Below are positions 54,792 to 64,000 of a stretch of DNA of 64,000 nt, one piece after another. The DNA lies in NCBI GenBank assembly GCA_944389615.1, contig CALXNA010000009.1:1-64000 (forward strand), in the 5' to 3' direction. Numbering within the stretch: position 1 is the first letter of the stretch; every line of letters starts with the position of its first letter. Position numbers and translations under genes: made by a program. Under the pieces are notes generated by a model. That model was not told the DNA's origin, did not search any database, and saw nothing but the letters and a program-made list of their open reading frames with translations. The DNA is from an uncultured Anaerobiospirillum sp. Its GTDB lineage: Bacteria; Pseudomonadota; Gammaproteobacteria; Enterobacterales; Succinivibrionaceae.

Positions 54792-56672
54792 TTAGTTGAT
54801 CGTGTGTTTGAGGTCGAGGACGATCGCGCGCACCATATCTTGGTCGGCGATGCCGATGTGGCTTGAGTGGATCTGGCCCTTATCGTCCAAGGTAACGATG
54901 TAGGGCACACCCATGACCTTAAAGTGGGAGATAAGCTCCTTGGTCTTGGCATCGTTGGTGTCGGTGATATCGACGACAATGCGCTTAAACTCAGAGCTGA
55001 GCTCCAAAAAGTCCGGTTCGTTGTAGACGTGGTAGGCCATATAGCGGCAATTGGTGCACCACGCAGCGGTAAAGGTGATGAAGCTCGGTTGGCCCCGTGT
55101 GAGTGCCGTCAGCTCAGTCAGGCTTGTGACCTTGGTAAAGCCGGTGTACAGCGGCTGCGCCTCCAGCTTGACCTGATCGAAGACCGTGGAGTAGGCATAG
55201 TAGGTCGGCACCAAGGAGACTAAGGTCACGGCGCAGATGAGCGGCAGGGTCAAGCGATGCTTGATGATGAAGTAGATGATCGAGCCGATGAGGTAGATGC
55301 TCGCGATAAAGACGAGGAGCGAGCAGATGAAGGGCTCAGCCTGCCCCATCAAATGGCGCGTGATGAAGTAGGCGGCAAAGAGGAGCAGGAGCGCCAGCAG
55401 GCGCTTGAGCATCTCGCCTACCATGCCGCCATGGCGCAAGAAGCGCCCGCCAAAGATGCCGATTACGAGCAGCGGCGTGGCCATACCAAGGCCGATCACC
55501 AAGAAGACGGCGGCACCTAAGAGTGTGTTGCCGCTTTGCATGACATAGATAAGCGCGCCTGCAAGCGGGGCCGAGGTGCACGGACTTGCGACAATGGCCG
55601 AGACTACGCCTAAGGCGAAGGCGCCGCCAAAGCTCTTGGTGTTGACGGTGCTGATGCGTCTCTGTAATGGCCCGGTGATAAAGCTTGGGACTTTGAGCTC
55701 AATGAGCCCGGCGCAGGCGGCAGCGCAGATGAGTAACAGGACGGCAATGGTGCAGGTGACCGCCGGATGCTGCAGCACGCCGTGAAAGGACGCGCCGAGG
55801 GCGGCAAAGATTAAGCCGAGTACCATGTAGCTCAACGACAGGCCGAGCGCATAGGCGGCGTTTTGGCGCAGCACGGCGCCCAGTGGCACCTTGCCCTCCG
55901 TGGGCTTGGCTACTAGCATGGCCGAGAAAATCGGCAGCATCGGCAGAACGCACGGGGTCAGGTCAAGGCCAATGCCTAAGAGGAAGCAGAGGATCAAGCC
56001 AAAGGCGAGGTTTTGGGAAATGAAGTCGCTGATAGCTCCGCCATCGCTTGGGTTCAGTAAGAGCCGCCAAAAGCCCCCGTCTTCGGAGGGAGCGGTCGGA
56101 ATGGTGTCATGGGTGTGCTGATCGAGCGTGGTGTAGGAGCTCTCAATGGCGTGGGGCAGCTTGACGCTAAAGTTTTGCGGTGGGTAGCAGATGCCTTGGT
56201 CATCGCAGCCTTGGTAGCTTAAGATGAGCTCATCGCCTTCGTGGGCCGATAAGATGGGCACCTCAAAGTCGAGCTGATCAAAGTACACTTGGTTAGTCCC
56301 CATGCTGTCTTGATGGGGAATGGCCTGAGGCAGCTTAGGCTGGGCCATAATCAGGCTGCCACTTTGTGTGGTCAAAACGATGGAATCTCGGTAGATGTAG
56401 GAGCCCGGCGCGAGCCTCAGCGTAAAGTGTACGCTGGTCTCAGCGCAAGAGGCGCTGACAGCAAAGGGCAGATCGGGCGTGCTTAGGGCGGCGCTGGTGG
56501 TGGCGCTCGAAGTGGAGGTCTGTTCTGCGGCCGGGCTGAGCTCAAGCAAACTGTCCCAGGATGGTTCGGCGTGGGCGCTGAGGCTCGCTAGCACCCACCA
56601 GCATGTTGTAAGCAGCAGGGGTGTGACGCGGCGCAAGCATAGGAAGGTCGAACACCATGAGTAAAGGGACAT
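54792..56672 (-). CDS. dsbD: Thiol:disulfide interchange protein DsbD
   Basis: 626 residues. A signal peptide ends near SLSAHA. The N-terminal alpha domain has the cysteine pair CDDQGIC. The membrane domain of about eight helices has its cysteines in DLTPCVLPML and ASPCTSAPLAG. The C-terminal thioredoxin-like gamma domain has WCTNC near residue 537. It carries electrons from cytoplasmic thioredoxin to periplasmic DsbC/DsbG. ATG 56672 follows GGAGAGG. It is divergent from fxsA. GCCCGC/GCGGGC at 54768-54781 is a possible terminator stem but lacks a T-run. Confidence 0.95.
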   Translation of the reverse strand: MSLYSWCSTFLCLRRVTPLLLTTCWWVLASLSAHAEPSWDSLLELSPAAEQTSTSSATTSAALSTPDLPFAVSASCAETSVHFTLRLAPGSYIYRDSIVLTTQSGSLIMAQPKLPQAIPHQDSMGTNQVYFDQLDFEVPILSAHEGDELILSYQGCDDQGICYPPQNFSVKLPHAIESSYTTLDQHTHDTIPTAPSEDGGFWRLLLNPSDGGAISDFISQNLAFGLILCFLLGIGLDLTPCVLPMLPIFSAMLVAKPTEGKVPLGAVLRQNAAYALGLSLSYMVLGLIFAALGASFHGVLQHPAVTCTIAVLLLICAAACAGLIELKVPSFITGPLQRRISTVNTKSFGGAFALGVVSAIVASPCTSAPLAGALIYVMQSGNTLLGAAVFLVIGLGMATPLLVIGIFGGRFLRHGGMVGEMLKRLLALLLLFAAYFITRHLMGQAEPFICSLLVFIASIYLIGSIIYFIIKHRLTLPLICAVTLVSLVPTYYAYSTVFDQVKLEAQPLYTGFTKVTSLTELTALTRGQPSFITFTAAWCTNCRYMAYHVYNEPDFLELSSEFKRIVVDITDTNDAKTKELISHFKVMGVPYIVTLDDKGQIHSSHIGIADQDMVRAIVLDLKHTIN

Positions 56673-56707
56673 AGGCGCCTCTCCAGCCAAAAAACTCAGT
56701 GAGCTTC

Positions 56708-56713
56708 ATTATA
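56708..56713 (-). promoter_or_regulatory. Candidate -10 of dsbD
   Basis: A perfect TATAAT on the minus strand lies 36 bases before the dsbD ATG. The -35 region (TCACTT at 17 bases) is weak. Confidence 0.45.
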
Positions 56714-56768
56714 GCCTTAGCTTCAGGCTAAAGTGATCGCCTCCAAGCTTTAGCTGCGGCGGACTTTG

Positions 56769-56774
56769 TATAAT
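56769..56774 (+). promoter_or_regulatory. Candidate -10 of fxsA
   Basis: A perfect TATAAT on the plus strand lies 63 bases before the fxsA ATG, divergent from the dsbD element. No consensus -35 is seen. Confidence 0.45.
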
Positions 56775-56836
56775 GCCGCAAGGCTTGTAGTATGAGGCTA
56801 TGGTTTCGTTTTCTAGGCACGACGGGTGAGGACGCA

Positions 56837-57544
56837 ATGGGCCGATTTTTCATCATCTTCTTCTTGTGGGTCATGCTGGAGATCTACACCTTTGTCGTGG
56901 TGGGCAACGCCATTGGCTACCTTCTGACCATCTTCTTGATCGCGGCCATCAGCTTGGTCGGCGTCAAACTCGCAGGCCGCGCTTCGTGGCGTGAGCTGCA
57001 ATATCTGCAGCTGCTCCATGACCTAATCGCGCAGCGTGAGCCTGATACCACGGTTTGGTCGGCCGAACAGATCAACAAGGTCAAGCAGCGTTTGGCCCAG
57101 ATTGGGCTCAATGAGCTCCCGGCCTACCTCAATGGCTGTCGCAAGCGCGCCATGATCGGCCAATTGGTGATCGTGCTCTTTGTGGTGCCGGGCTTCATCT
57201 CCGATGCTTTAGGCGCTCTCTTGCTGCTGCTCAATCTCTCCAACAGCCTCTCGCAGCGCGGTGTTTTCGATCACCCGATCTTTGAGAAGATTGCGGGTCT
57301 TGGCATCTTCGGCCGCTCTAAGGGCTATAGCCGCTATCAGTCCGAGTACGAGGCCAAGTACGGCAAGAGCGATGCCCAGCGCGCCAAGGAGGCCGCCGCA
57401 GCCGCCGCGCAGCAAGCGGCGCAGAGTCACGTGCCGGTGTACCAAGAAAAGCAAGGTTTTGCCAAGATGCGCGAGCAGTTTGAGGCCGAGCGCACGGTCA
57501 AGGACGCAAAGTTCGAGGAAATTGACGACGACGAGTCGAAGTAG
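56837..57544 (+). CDS. fxsA: FxsA family membrane protein
   Basis: 235 residues; E. coli FxsA has 158. It opens MGRFFIIFFLWVMLEIYTFVVVGNAIG and has the family segment VVPGFISDALGALLLL, with about three or four membrane helices. A hydrophilic insert (LLHDLIAQREPDTTVW...QRLAQIGL) lies between helices, and the tail is Ala/Gln/Glu-rich. FxsA overproduction lets phage T7 escape F-plasmid exclusion in E. coli; its normal role is unknown. ATG 56837 follows GTGAGGA; the upstream frame is not needed. Confidence 0.85.
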   Translation: MGRFFIIFFLWVMLEIYTFVVVGNAIGYLLTIFLIAAISLVGVKLAGRASWRELQYLQLLHDLIAQREPDTTVWSAEQINKVKQRLAQIGLNELPAYLNGCRKRAMIGQLVIVLFVVPGFISDALGALLLLLNLSNSLSQRGVFDHPIFEKIAGLGIFGRSKGYSRYQSEYEAKYGKSDAQRAKEAAAAAAQQAAQSHVPVYQEKQGFAKMREQFEAERTVKDAKFEEIDDDESK

Positions 57545-57580
57545 GCCCGGTCGGATCAGTAGCCTGCGTAGGCCCAAGTA

Positions 57581-57634
57581 GGCTCGTAGACTGCGGTCGA
57601 CCAAGTTGGCTCGTAGCCTGCGGTTGACCAAGTT
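57581..57634. repeat. 27-bp direct repeat, two copies
   Basis: GGCTCGTAGACTGCGGTCGACCAAGTT at 57581-57607 is repeated at 57608-57634 with two changes. It fills the gap between fxsA and the DMT gene. Confidence 0.85.
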
Positions 57635-57694
57635 GGCTGCGCAGGCGGCAGCAGGTCTGACTCGTCTGGGTTCGTGTTGGGTGGTGAGGTCGCT

Positions 57695-58873
57695 ATGGCT
57701 CAGGCCAAGTACTATGTGCTGTTACTGACTGTTTGCTTGATTTGGGGTGCAACGCCGGCCAGCGGTAAGTTTACCGTCGAAGCGTTCTCGCCCTTGATGA
57801 TCACCGGAACGCGCTTTGCCATTGTCTCGGCGGTGCTGTTCTTGTGGCTGGTGCTCACGCGCGACAAGAAGAGCCTAAAGCCCGAGCGTAGCGTGCTTAC
57901 TGTCTGCTTCTTTATGGGCTTCATGGGCATGCTGGTGCACAATGGCCTGCTGTTTTTGGGCCTGAGCTACACCACGGCCACCAACACTGCTTTGATCGAG
58001 AGCATTGGCCCGACCGCGACCACGGTCTTGGCCTTTATCTTCTTAGGCGAGCGCCTTAACAAGTTTGGCTGGCTCGGCATCTTCATCTCGTGCATTGGCG
58101 CCGTCTGCATCGTGGCCAAGGGCTCGCTTGAGGTCATCTTGAACCTCTCCTTTAACATCGGCGACGTCATCGTGCTCTTTGCGGAGATCGCATGGTCGGC
58201 CTATGTGGTGATCTCATGGCAAATCCATGGCCGTTTGGGCACCATCGCCGTGACCGCATGGTCAGGCCTGTTTGGCTCGCTGCAATGCTATCTCGTGGGC
58301 GCGGTCACCGGGACGCTCCATGTCTATACCGTAACGCCGCAAGCTCTGATGGGCTTTGCCTATTTGGTAGTCTTCTCGGGCCTCTTTGCCTTCGTCGCTT
58401 GGAACTACGCAGTGCAGTATGTCGGCGCCTCCAAGGCCGGTGTCTTTGTCTATCTGGTGCCGTTGACCGGTGGCATTGTCGGCGTAGTCTTCTTAGGCGA
58501 AGACTTGCACCCGGCGGTTGTGATCGGCGCCATCTTGATCTTGTCGGGTGTGGTCTTGACCGTGCGCTCGAAGGTGCAGCTGCACAACGCCAAGCAAGCG
58601 CAGATCGCGGCCGATACCGCCGGGCAAGGTCACGACCTGCTCAAGCGCTTCTCAGAGCTGGCGCAGCACCATAACGCCAAGCTCGCCGCGCGCGGCGTGA
58701 CCCTGCCTGAGGGCGCCGCGCTCCCCGAGGGCCATCCGCTGACCCAAGATAACTCGGCGCCGAACCAGCCTGAGTCGGATCAGCCTGCGTTCGACCAGCC
58801 TGCGCCTGACCAAGGCAAACCAGACACGTCACCTGCGCCTTCTGCGCAGAACACGCCTGAGCACCGCGCGTAG
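57695..58873 (+). CDS. DMT-superfamily (EamA) transporter
   Basis: 392 residues with ten membrane helices in two EamA repeats: the first opens LLLTVCLIWGATPASGKFTV and ends near FIFLGERLN, the second ends near GGIVGVVFLGEDLHPAVVIGAI. The exporter family handles amino acids and metabolites; substrate unknown. The last 90 residues form a hydrophilic Pro/Gln/Ser-rich tail in the cytoplasm, with DQPAxDQP repeats. ATG 57695 follows GTGAGG. Confidence 0.88.
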   Translation: MAQAKYYVLLLTVCLIWGATPASGKFTVEAFSPLMITGTRFAIVSAVLFLWLVLTRDKKSLKPERSVLTVCFFMGFMGMLVHNGLLFLGLSYTTATNTALIESIGPTATTVLAFIFLGERLNKFGWLGIFISCIGAVCIVAKGSLEVILNLSFNIGDVIVLFAEIAWSAYVVISWQIHGRLGTIAVTAWSGLFGSLQCYLVGAVTGTLHVYTVTPQALMGFAYLVVFSGLFAFVAWNYAVQYVGASKAGVFVYLVPLTGGIVGVVFLGEDLHPAVVIGAILILSGVVLTVRSKVQLHNAKQAQIAADTAGQGHDLLKRFSELAQHHNAKLAARGVTLPEGAALPEGHPLTQDNSAPNQPESDQPAFDQPAPDQGKPDTSPAPSAQNTPEHRA

Positions 58874-58927
58874 GCGGTCGGGCCGCGCTGCGGCAGCGGC
58901 GCAAAAAAAAAAATTTTGGGGGTGGCC

Positions 58928-58957
58928 CTTGAAAGTCCGTAGGGGTACCCCCATCTA
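58928..58957 (+). promoter_or_regulatory. Sigma-32 heat-shock promoter of groESL
   Basis: CTTGAAA (58928-58934), 14 bases, then CCCCATCT (58949-58956) matches the RpoH consensus. An A-tract lies just upstream. The leader to groES is about 215 bases. Confidence 0.85.
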
Positions 58958-59182
58958 GGGTTATGTTCAAAAGCGGTGGATTTGCGTGAGGAACGGTTCT
59001 AAGTTCCCGTGCATTTTGATCTGCAGGCCTACGCCCAGCTGCGCGCTGGCGCGTTGAGCTTTGAGGTGATCCTCACAAGTCCGTCGCCGATCGAGGTAGG
59101 CGCGAGCTTACCAAGTTACACGTTTTACGGGGCACGCAAGCTTAAAGCGCAGGCTTTAGGCAGTGCCATCGGGGCATTCAAA

Positions 59183-59473
59183 ATGAATTTAATTCCTTTA
59201 TATGACCGCGTAATCGTCAAGCCTTTTGAGGTTGAGACCAAGTCCGAAGGTGGCATCTTATTAGGTTCGGCTGCGCAGAAGTCGACCCGCGGTAAGGTTC
59301 TGGCTGTAGGCAAGGGCCGCATGCTCGACAATGGTCAGTTCGCTCCTATGTCGGTTAAGGTTGGCGATACCGTCGTTTACAACGAAGGCTACGGCACCAA
59401 AAAAGAGCGCTTAGACGGCGAGGAGGTCTTCATCCTCTCCGAGAGCGACATCTTAGCTGTCGTCGCTGAGTAA
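59183..59473 (+). CDS. groES: Co-chaperonin GroES
   Basis: 96 residues. It starts [25 protein letters not shown], with the mobile-loop sequence and ending [13 protein letters not shown]. The heptamer caps GroEL. The frame is open upstream to 59009 but only this ATG gives the family N-terminus. Confidence 0.97.
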   Translation: MNLIPLYDRVIVKPFEVETKSEGGILLGSAAQKSTRGKVLAVGKGRMLDNGQFAPMSVKVGDTVVYNEGYGTKKERLDGEEVFILSESDILAVVAE

Positions 59474-59595
59474 GAGCGCCTGCGCGCCGCAAGGCTCGCG
59501 CCGCGCGGCCTACCTGCGCTCAAGGTGAGCGCAGCGAAGTGGACGTGGCAGGGCCTGCGCCATGGGTGTGGGGTGACCCACACCAAAAGTTGTAA

Positions 59596-61287
<1,692 letters not shown>

Positions 61288-61364
61288 TGCCCGCCCTGCC
61301 CCGTGCAAGGCAATTCAGAGGCTTAAGCCTCAAGCCTTAGCCTTCAAGGCTAGGTGCTAACAAG

Positions 61365-61410
61365 AGCTGAGGATCAAGCTCCCGCGGGAGTTGTGATCCT
61401 CAGCTTTTTT
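61365..61410 (+). terminator. Terminator after groEL
   Basis: AGCTGAGGATCA (61365-61376) pairs with TGATCCTCAGCT (61394-61405), with an inner CTCCCGCGGGAG helix, followed by six T residues. Confidence 0.92.
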
Positions 61411-61452
61411 GTGGGCCTTGCACTGTATGTCTAATTATTATAGTATTACTTC

Positions 61453-61665
61453 ATGGATCTTAGTCTTCTTGATCGTGAGCTGCTTGCCTTAAGCAGTAGG
61501 CTGCACAAAGGTTCTGTCGCTTGGTTGCGGTGCTACGATGCTCTCGTAGTGGCTCTGCTCAGCCACCCGCAGACGCTGGGGGTAGCCTACTTAAGCTCAA
61601 CAGCGAAAGGACAAACTCTGTGCTGCATAGTGCTTGCTTTTCCTGCGCGGTTCGTGTTGCGTTGA
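61453..61665 (+). CDS. Doubtful small Leu-rich open frame
   Basis: 70 codons starting LSLLDRELLALSSRLHKG. There is an AT-rich patch (ATTATTATAGTATTA) upstream that could be a promoter, but no ribosome binding site and no recognisable domain. It may be a remnant belonging to the truncated AAA-ATPase region. Confidence 0.2.
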   Translation: MDLSLLDRELLALSSRLHKGSVAWLRCYDALVVALLSHPQTLGVAYLSSTAKGQTLCCIVLAFPARFVLR

Positions 61666-61697
61666 TCTAGGGGAATCATGTTTGGTTGGGAGGTGCT

Positions 61698-62432
61698 ATG
61701 AGTGATTTGCCTCAGTCACATAGCAGCTCAGGTGTACAACAGTTGCGTAATGGATTAACACCTCTTGTCACCGGAGGCTCGGATTTTGTGACGATACGGC
61801 GGAAGGGCTATCTCTTCGTCGACAAGACGGCTCTGCTCCCAGAGCTGGTTGCTAAATGGCATGTCTTCGTGGCACGGCCCCAAGGCTTTGGTAAGAGCAT
61901 CCTATTCTCCATGCTCAAGGAGCTCTTCACCCATGGTGCGCAAAGCCCTTGCTTTGATGGCCTTGCAGTGCAAAAGGAGTGGAACGAGCCTATCTGTGAG
62001 CATGTGCTAGTGCTTAGCTTTACGGGCTTATATGTGCCTGATACCTTTGAGGCGGACGTGTGCAACATGCTGCGTTTTGCCTTTGTCCAAGCCAGCTTTG
62101 ACGAGGCTTTACATGTGGCTGAAAGCTGCACCGATCTCAGATTCTTGGCCAAGATCTTAGATCTGCTCCGGCATGGGGCTGAAGTTGTTGTGCTGATTGA
62201 CGAGTGGGACCTTCCGCTCTCAAGCAATCTCCACAACCGAACGGCTTTTGAGTCCAATAAGGCCGTGCTCGATAAGTTATACGCTTGGCTGCGTGGACTT
62301 AAGGCGGTGCGCTTGGCGCGGGCTCAGCGCGCTTATTTGCCGTGGGTGGCGGAGATTTGGGCGCCGAGCTTCTTGATGAGGAAGATGCTGAGCAAGAAGA
62401 CCACGAAGACGCCGCCTGCTTGGCACAGATAG
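61698..62432 (+). pseudogene. Truncated AAA-ATPase-like gene (PF09820/DUF1703 type)
   Basis: The first ~200 codons match the N-terminal AAA-ATPase-like domain of the AAA/PD-(D/E)XK family: FVTIRRKGYLFVDKTALL, FVARPQGFGKSILFSMLKELF (Walker A), VVVLIDEWDLPL (Walker B) and LYAWLRGLKA. The rest of the sensor region and the nuclease domain are missing. From about 62310 the frame simply reads antisense through the MFS gene that ends at 62333, so the last 40 codons are chance. GGGAGG precedes ATG 61698. Functional ATPase is unlikely. Confidence 0.75.
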
Positions 62433-63562
62433 GTTTTGCTCAGGGTGATGGCGTGGGCCAAAAAGCCGATGAGCGCAGGGCCGATGAGCACGCCGGTGAA
62501 GCCAATGGCGTTGACGATGGCCACGGAGACGTGCGGCGGCACGTCCTTGATGCGGGCGGTGACCGAGACCAATTGCGGAACGACGTTGCTGGCACCGATT
62601 CCGATCAGGGCAAAGCCCACGAAGGCGGCCAAGTAGTGCGGTACCACGACCGCGACGATGAAGCCTGCGATGATAAACAGGGTGGAGGCAAGCAAGACCT
62701 TGGCGCGGCCGAGCTTGGTCACGACCTTGTCGCCGGTTAAGCGGCAAATAGTCATCATGATGGCAAAGGCAGCATAGCCGTAGCCGGCATGCTCTAAGGC
62801 AAAGCCGCGCTCGGTGTGCAAGAAGACGCCCGACCAGTCGAGCATCGAGCCTTCGGTCATGAACATGATAAAGCACATCACGCCGATGAGCAGTACGATC
62901 GGGTGGAAGTAGTACTGCAGATGGCTCTGCTGCGCTTGCGCGCTGTGGCGCTGCGCAAGGTACTGTTCGCGCGACAACGGCTGATTGTGTTCATCAAAGT
63001 ATACTGTGGTCAAAAGGTGGCGGCTGCCGACGAGTGTGACGATGATGAGGATCGCCGCAGCATAGACACCCGCTAAATGCAGTGGCAGGCCCGCGCTCAG
63101 TAAAAAGGTGACGCTGAGCGACCCGCAGAAGCCGCCGACACTATAGAGACCGTGCAGCCCGGACATGATGTTGCGGGCCGTGACCTGCTCGACTAAGGCT
63201 CCGGCAATGTTGGAGATGACGTCTAAGGCCACCGCGTTGATACCCATGATAAAGAGCACCAAGCCCAGCAGATAGAGGTTGGTGATAAAGGGAATGCTGA
63301 TGAGGCACAGCGCGACGATCAGGGCCGAGACCACAATCGGGGTGCGGCAGCCGAGGCGGGAGCTGAGCCAACTTGAGGTCGGCATCGAGATAAAGGAGCC
63401 CACGCCTACGCATAAGAGCAGCAAGCCCAAATTGTGCTCGTCTAAGCCAAAGCGGTCTTTGACAAAGGGAATCATCGGGGCCCATGCAGCGATGCAGAAA
63501 CCGGCCATGAAGAAGGAGGCGCGGTTGGACCAAATCAGGTGCTGGGTGGTAGGTAGACTCAT
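62333..63562 (-). CDS. MFS transporter (YbjJ-like)
   Basis: 409 residues with 12 membrane helices. It opens WSNRASFFMAGFCIAAWAPMIPFVKDRFGL. A central loop (about 195-235) separates the halves. The second half contains EGSMLDWSGVFLHTERG, a feature of YbjJ-type permeases, and GIGASNVVPQLVS. Substrate unknown. A related gene lies just upstream on the same strand. A hairpin (CCAAGGCGC/GCGCCTTGG, 63581-63604) sits in its leader. Confidence 0.85.
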   Translation of the reverse strand: MSLPTTQHLIWSNRASFFMAGFCIAAWAPMIPFVKDRFGLDEHNLGLLLLCVGVGSFISMPTSSWLSSRLGCRTPIVVSALIVALCLISIPFITNLYLLGLVLFIMGINAVALDVISNIAGALVEQVTARNIMSGLHGLYSVGGFCGSLSVTFLLSAGLPLHLAGVYAAAILIIVTLVGSRHLLTTVYFDEHNQPLSREQYLAQRHSAQAQQSHLQYYFHPIVLLIGVMCFIMFMTEGSMLDWSGVFLHTERGFALEHAGYGYAAFAIMMTICRLTGDKVVTKLGRAKVLLASTLFIIAGFIVAVVVPHYLAAFVGFALIGIGASNVVPQLVSVTARIKDVPPHVSVAIVNAIGFTGVLIGPALIGFLAHAITLSKTYLCQAGGVFVVFLLSIFLIKKLGAQISATHGK

Positions 63563-63676
63563 AGTTCGCCTCGTAGGGAACCAAGGCGCGCTGTGGCGCC
63601 TTGGGGAGTAGGGAGGAAGGCCTTGGGGCTTGGGCCTTGGGAGTGCAGGCCTTTTGTGCTTTGGCCTTGGGGAAGC

Positions 63677-64000
63677 TTAGGCCTGAGCGGTGAGCTCGGC
63701 GATCGAGCCACTGCGCACGAAGAAGTAGGAGATGATGGAGACCACCAAGACCAAGCAGGCCAAGAGCAAGAAGGTCTCCTCAAGGCCGATGCGATGGGCG
63801 ACAAAGCCGATTAAGGCTGGGCCTAACAGGCCGCCGATGTAGCCGATGGCGTTGACAATCAAGATGGCCCGCGCGATCGGAACGCGCCGTTCGGTCGCGG
63901 CATAGGAAATGGTCTGTGGCACTAAGTTGGCCGCGCCCACGCCGACCATGCCAAAGCCGACTAAGGAGACCATCGGGTGCGGTACCATGACCGCAAGGGC
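63677..64000 (-). CDS. MFS transporter, C-terminal part (paralogue of the next gene), cut by window edge
   Basis: 108 codons of the 3' end, continuing past the window. GVGAANLVPQTISYAA, IVNAIGYIGGLLGPALIGFVAHRIGL match the corresponding part of the adjacent MFS gene (GIGASNVVPQLVSVTA, IVNAIGFTGVLIGPALIGFLAHAI). The two are tandem duplicates, probably in one operon with a 115-base spacer. Confidence 0.8.
   Translation of the reverse strand, partial: ALAVMVPHPMVSLVGFGMVGVGAANLVPQTISYAATERRVPIARAILIVNAIGYIGGLLGPALIGFVAHRIGLEETFLLLACLVLVVSIISYFFVRSGSIAELTAQA

Noticed and set aside
59009-59182. 58-codon extension of GroES
   Set aside because: GroES N-terminus is exact at 59183; the upstream part is the heat-shock leader.

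Overview
The window is bacterial chromosome from a gammaproteobacterium of fairly high GC. The gene orders rdgB-hemW, rnr-rlmB, rpsF-rpsR-rplI, ftsK-(insert)-lolA-rarA-serS, cvpA-purF, thrS-infC-rpmI-rplT and groES-groEL are those of the Gammaproteobacteria. Proteins such as PhoA, PdxH, GltA and IF3 resemble their E. coli counterparts closely. The fermentative flavour (acetate kinase, alanine/glycine symporter), the habit of adding long Ala/Glu/Pro/Ser-rich extensions to housekeeping proteins, and the preference for the leucine codon TTA in highly expressed genes despite high GC suggest an Aeromonadales/Succinivibrionaceae-like host. That assignment is inference and was not tested.

Layout. 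1-5,463: tRNA-Phe, a sugar-phosphatase-like HAD protein, a dihydrolipoamide-dehydrogenase-like flavoprotein that has lost its redox cysteines, then rdgB-hemW. 5,464-12,660: rnr with a very long repetitive basic tail, rlmB, and the ribosomal operon rpsF-rpsR-rplI. 12,657-20,270: an accessory stretch with a DUF4405-like membrane protein, an unrecognised protein built of two repeated domains, tRNA-Ala(CGC), a Cof-like HAD phosphatase followed by two broken copies of its own 3' end, a GmrSD-type (DUF262/DUF1524) restriction gene interrupted by one amber codon, and an SbmA/YddA-like ABC exporter. 20,373-31,009: AGCS symporter, DedA protein, a 1,961-residue FtsK, and an orphan sugar-type solute-binding protein. 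31,187-37,217: lolA, rarA, serS, cvpA, purF. 37,251-43,011: a secreted Asn/Thr-rich protein, a candidate 27-residue membrane protein, tRNA-Val, then thrS, infC (apparently starting at AUA), rpmI and rplT. 43,793-50,758: gltA, purU, a DUF2726 protein, pdxH and ackA. 51,035-56,672: a 138-bp tandem repeat array, a lipoprotein-type phoA with phased direct repeats upstream, pseI and dsbD. 56,837-64,000: fxsA, a DMT exporter, groES-groEL under a clear sigma-32 promoter, a truncated AAA-ATPase gene, and two tandem MFS transporters, the last cut by the window edge.

How the genes work together. Most of the window is core machinery: translation (five ribosomal proteins, IF3, SerS, ThrS, three tRNAs, RlmB), chromosome segregation and repair (FtsK, RarA, RdgB), RNA decay (RNase R), protein folding (GroESL, DsbD, LolA), and central metabolism (GltA, AckA, PurF, PurU, PdxH, HemW). 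The accessory genes sit between these blocks and are the ones that look broken, repeated or unfamiliar.

No complete new multi-gene system is visible. The observations most worth testing are the degenerate Lpd paralogue, the short motif recurring through the FtsK linker, the amber-interrupted GmrSD gene, the AUA start of infC, the duplicated-domain protein at 13,269, the palindrome cluster ahead of rpsF, and the 138-bp array beside phoA.
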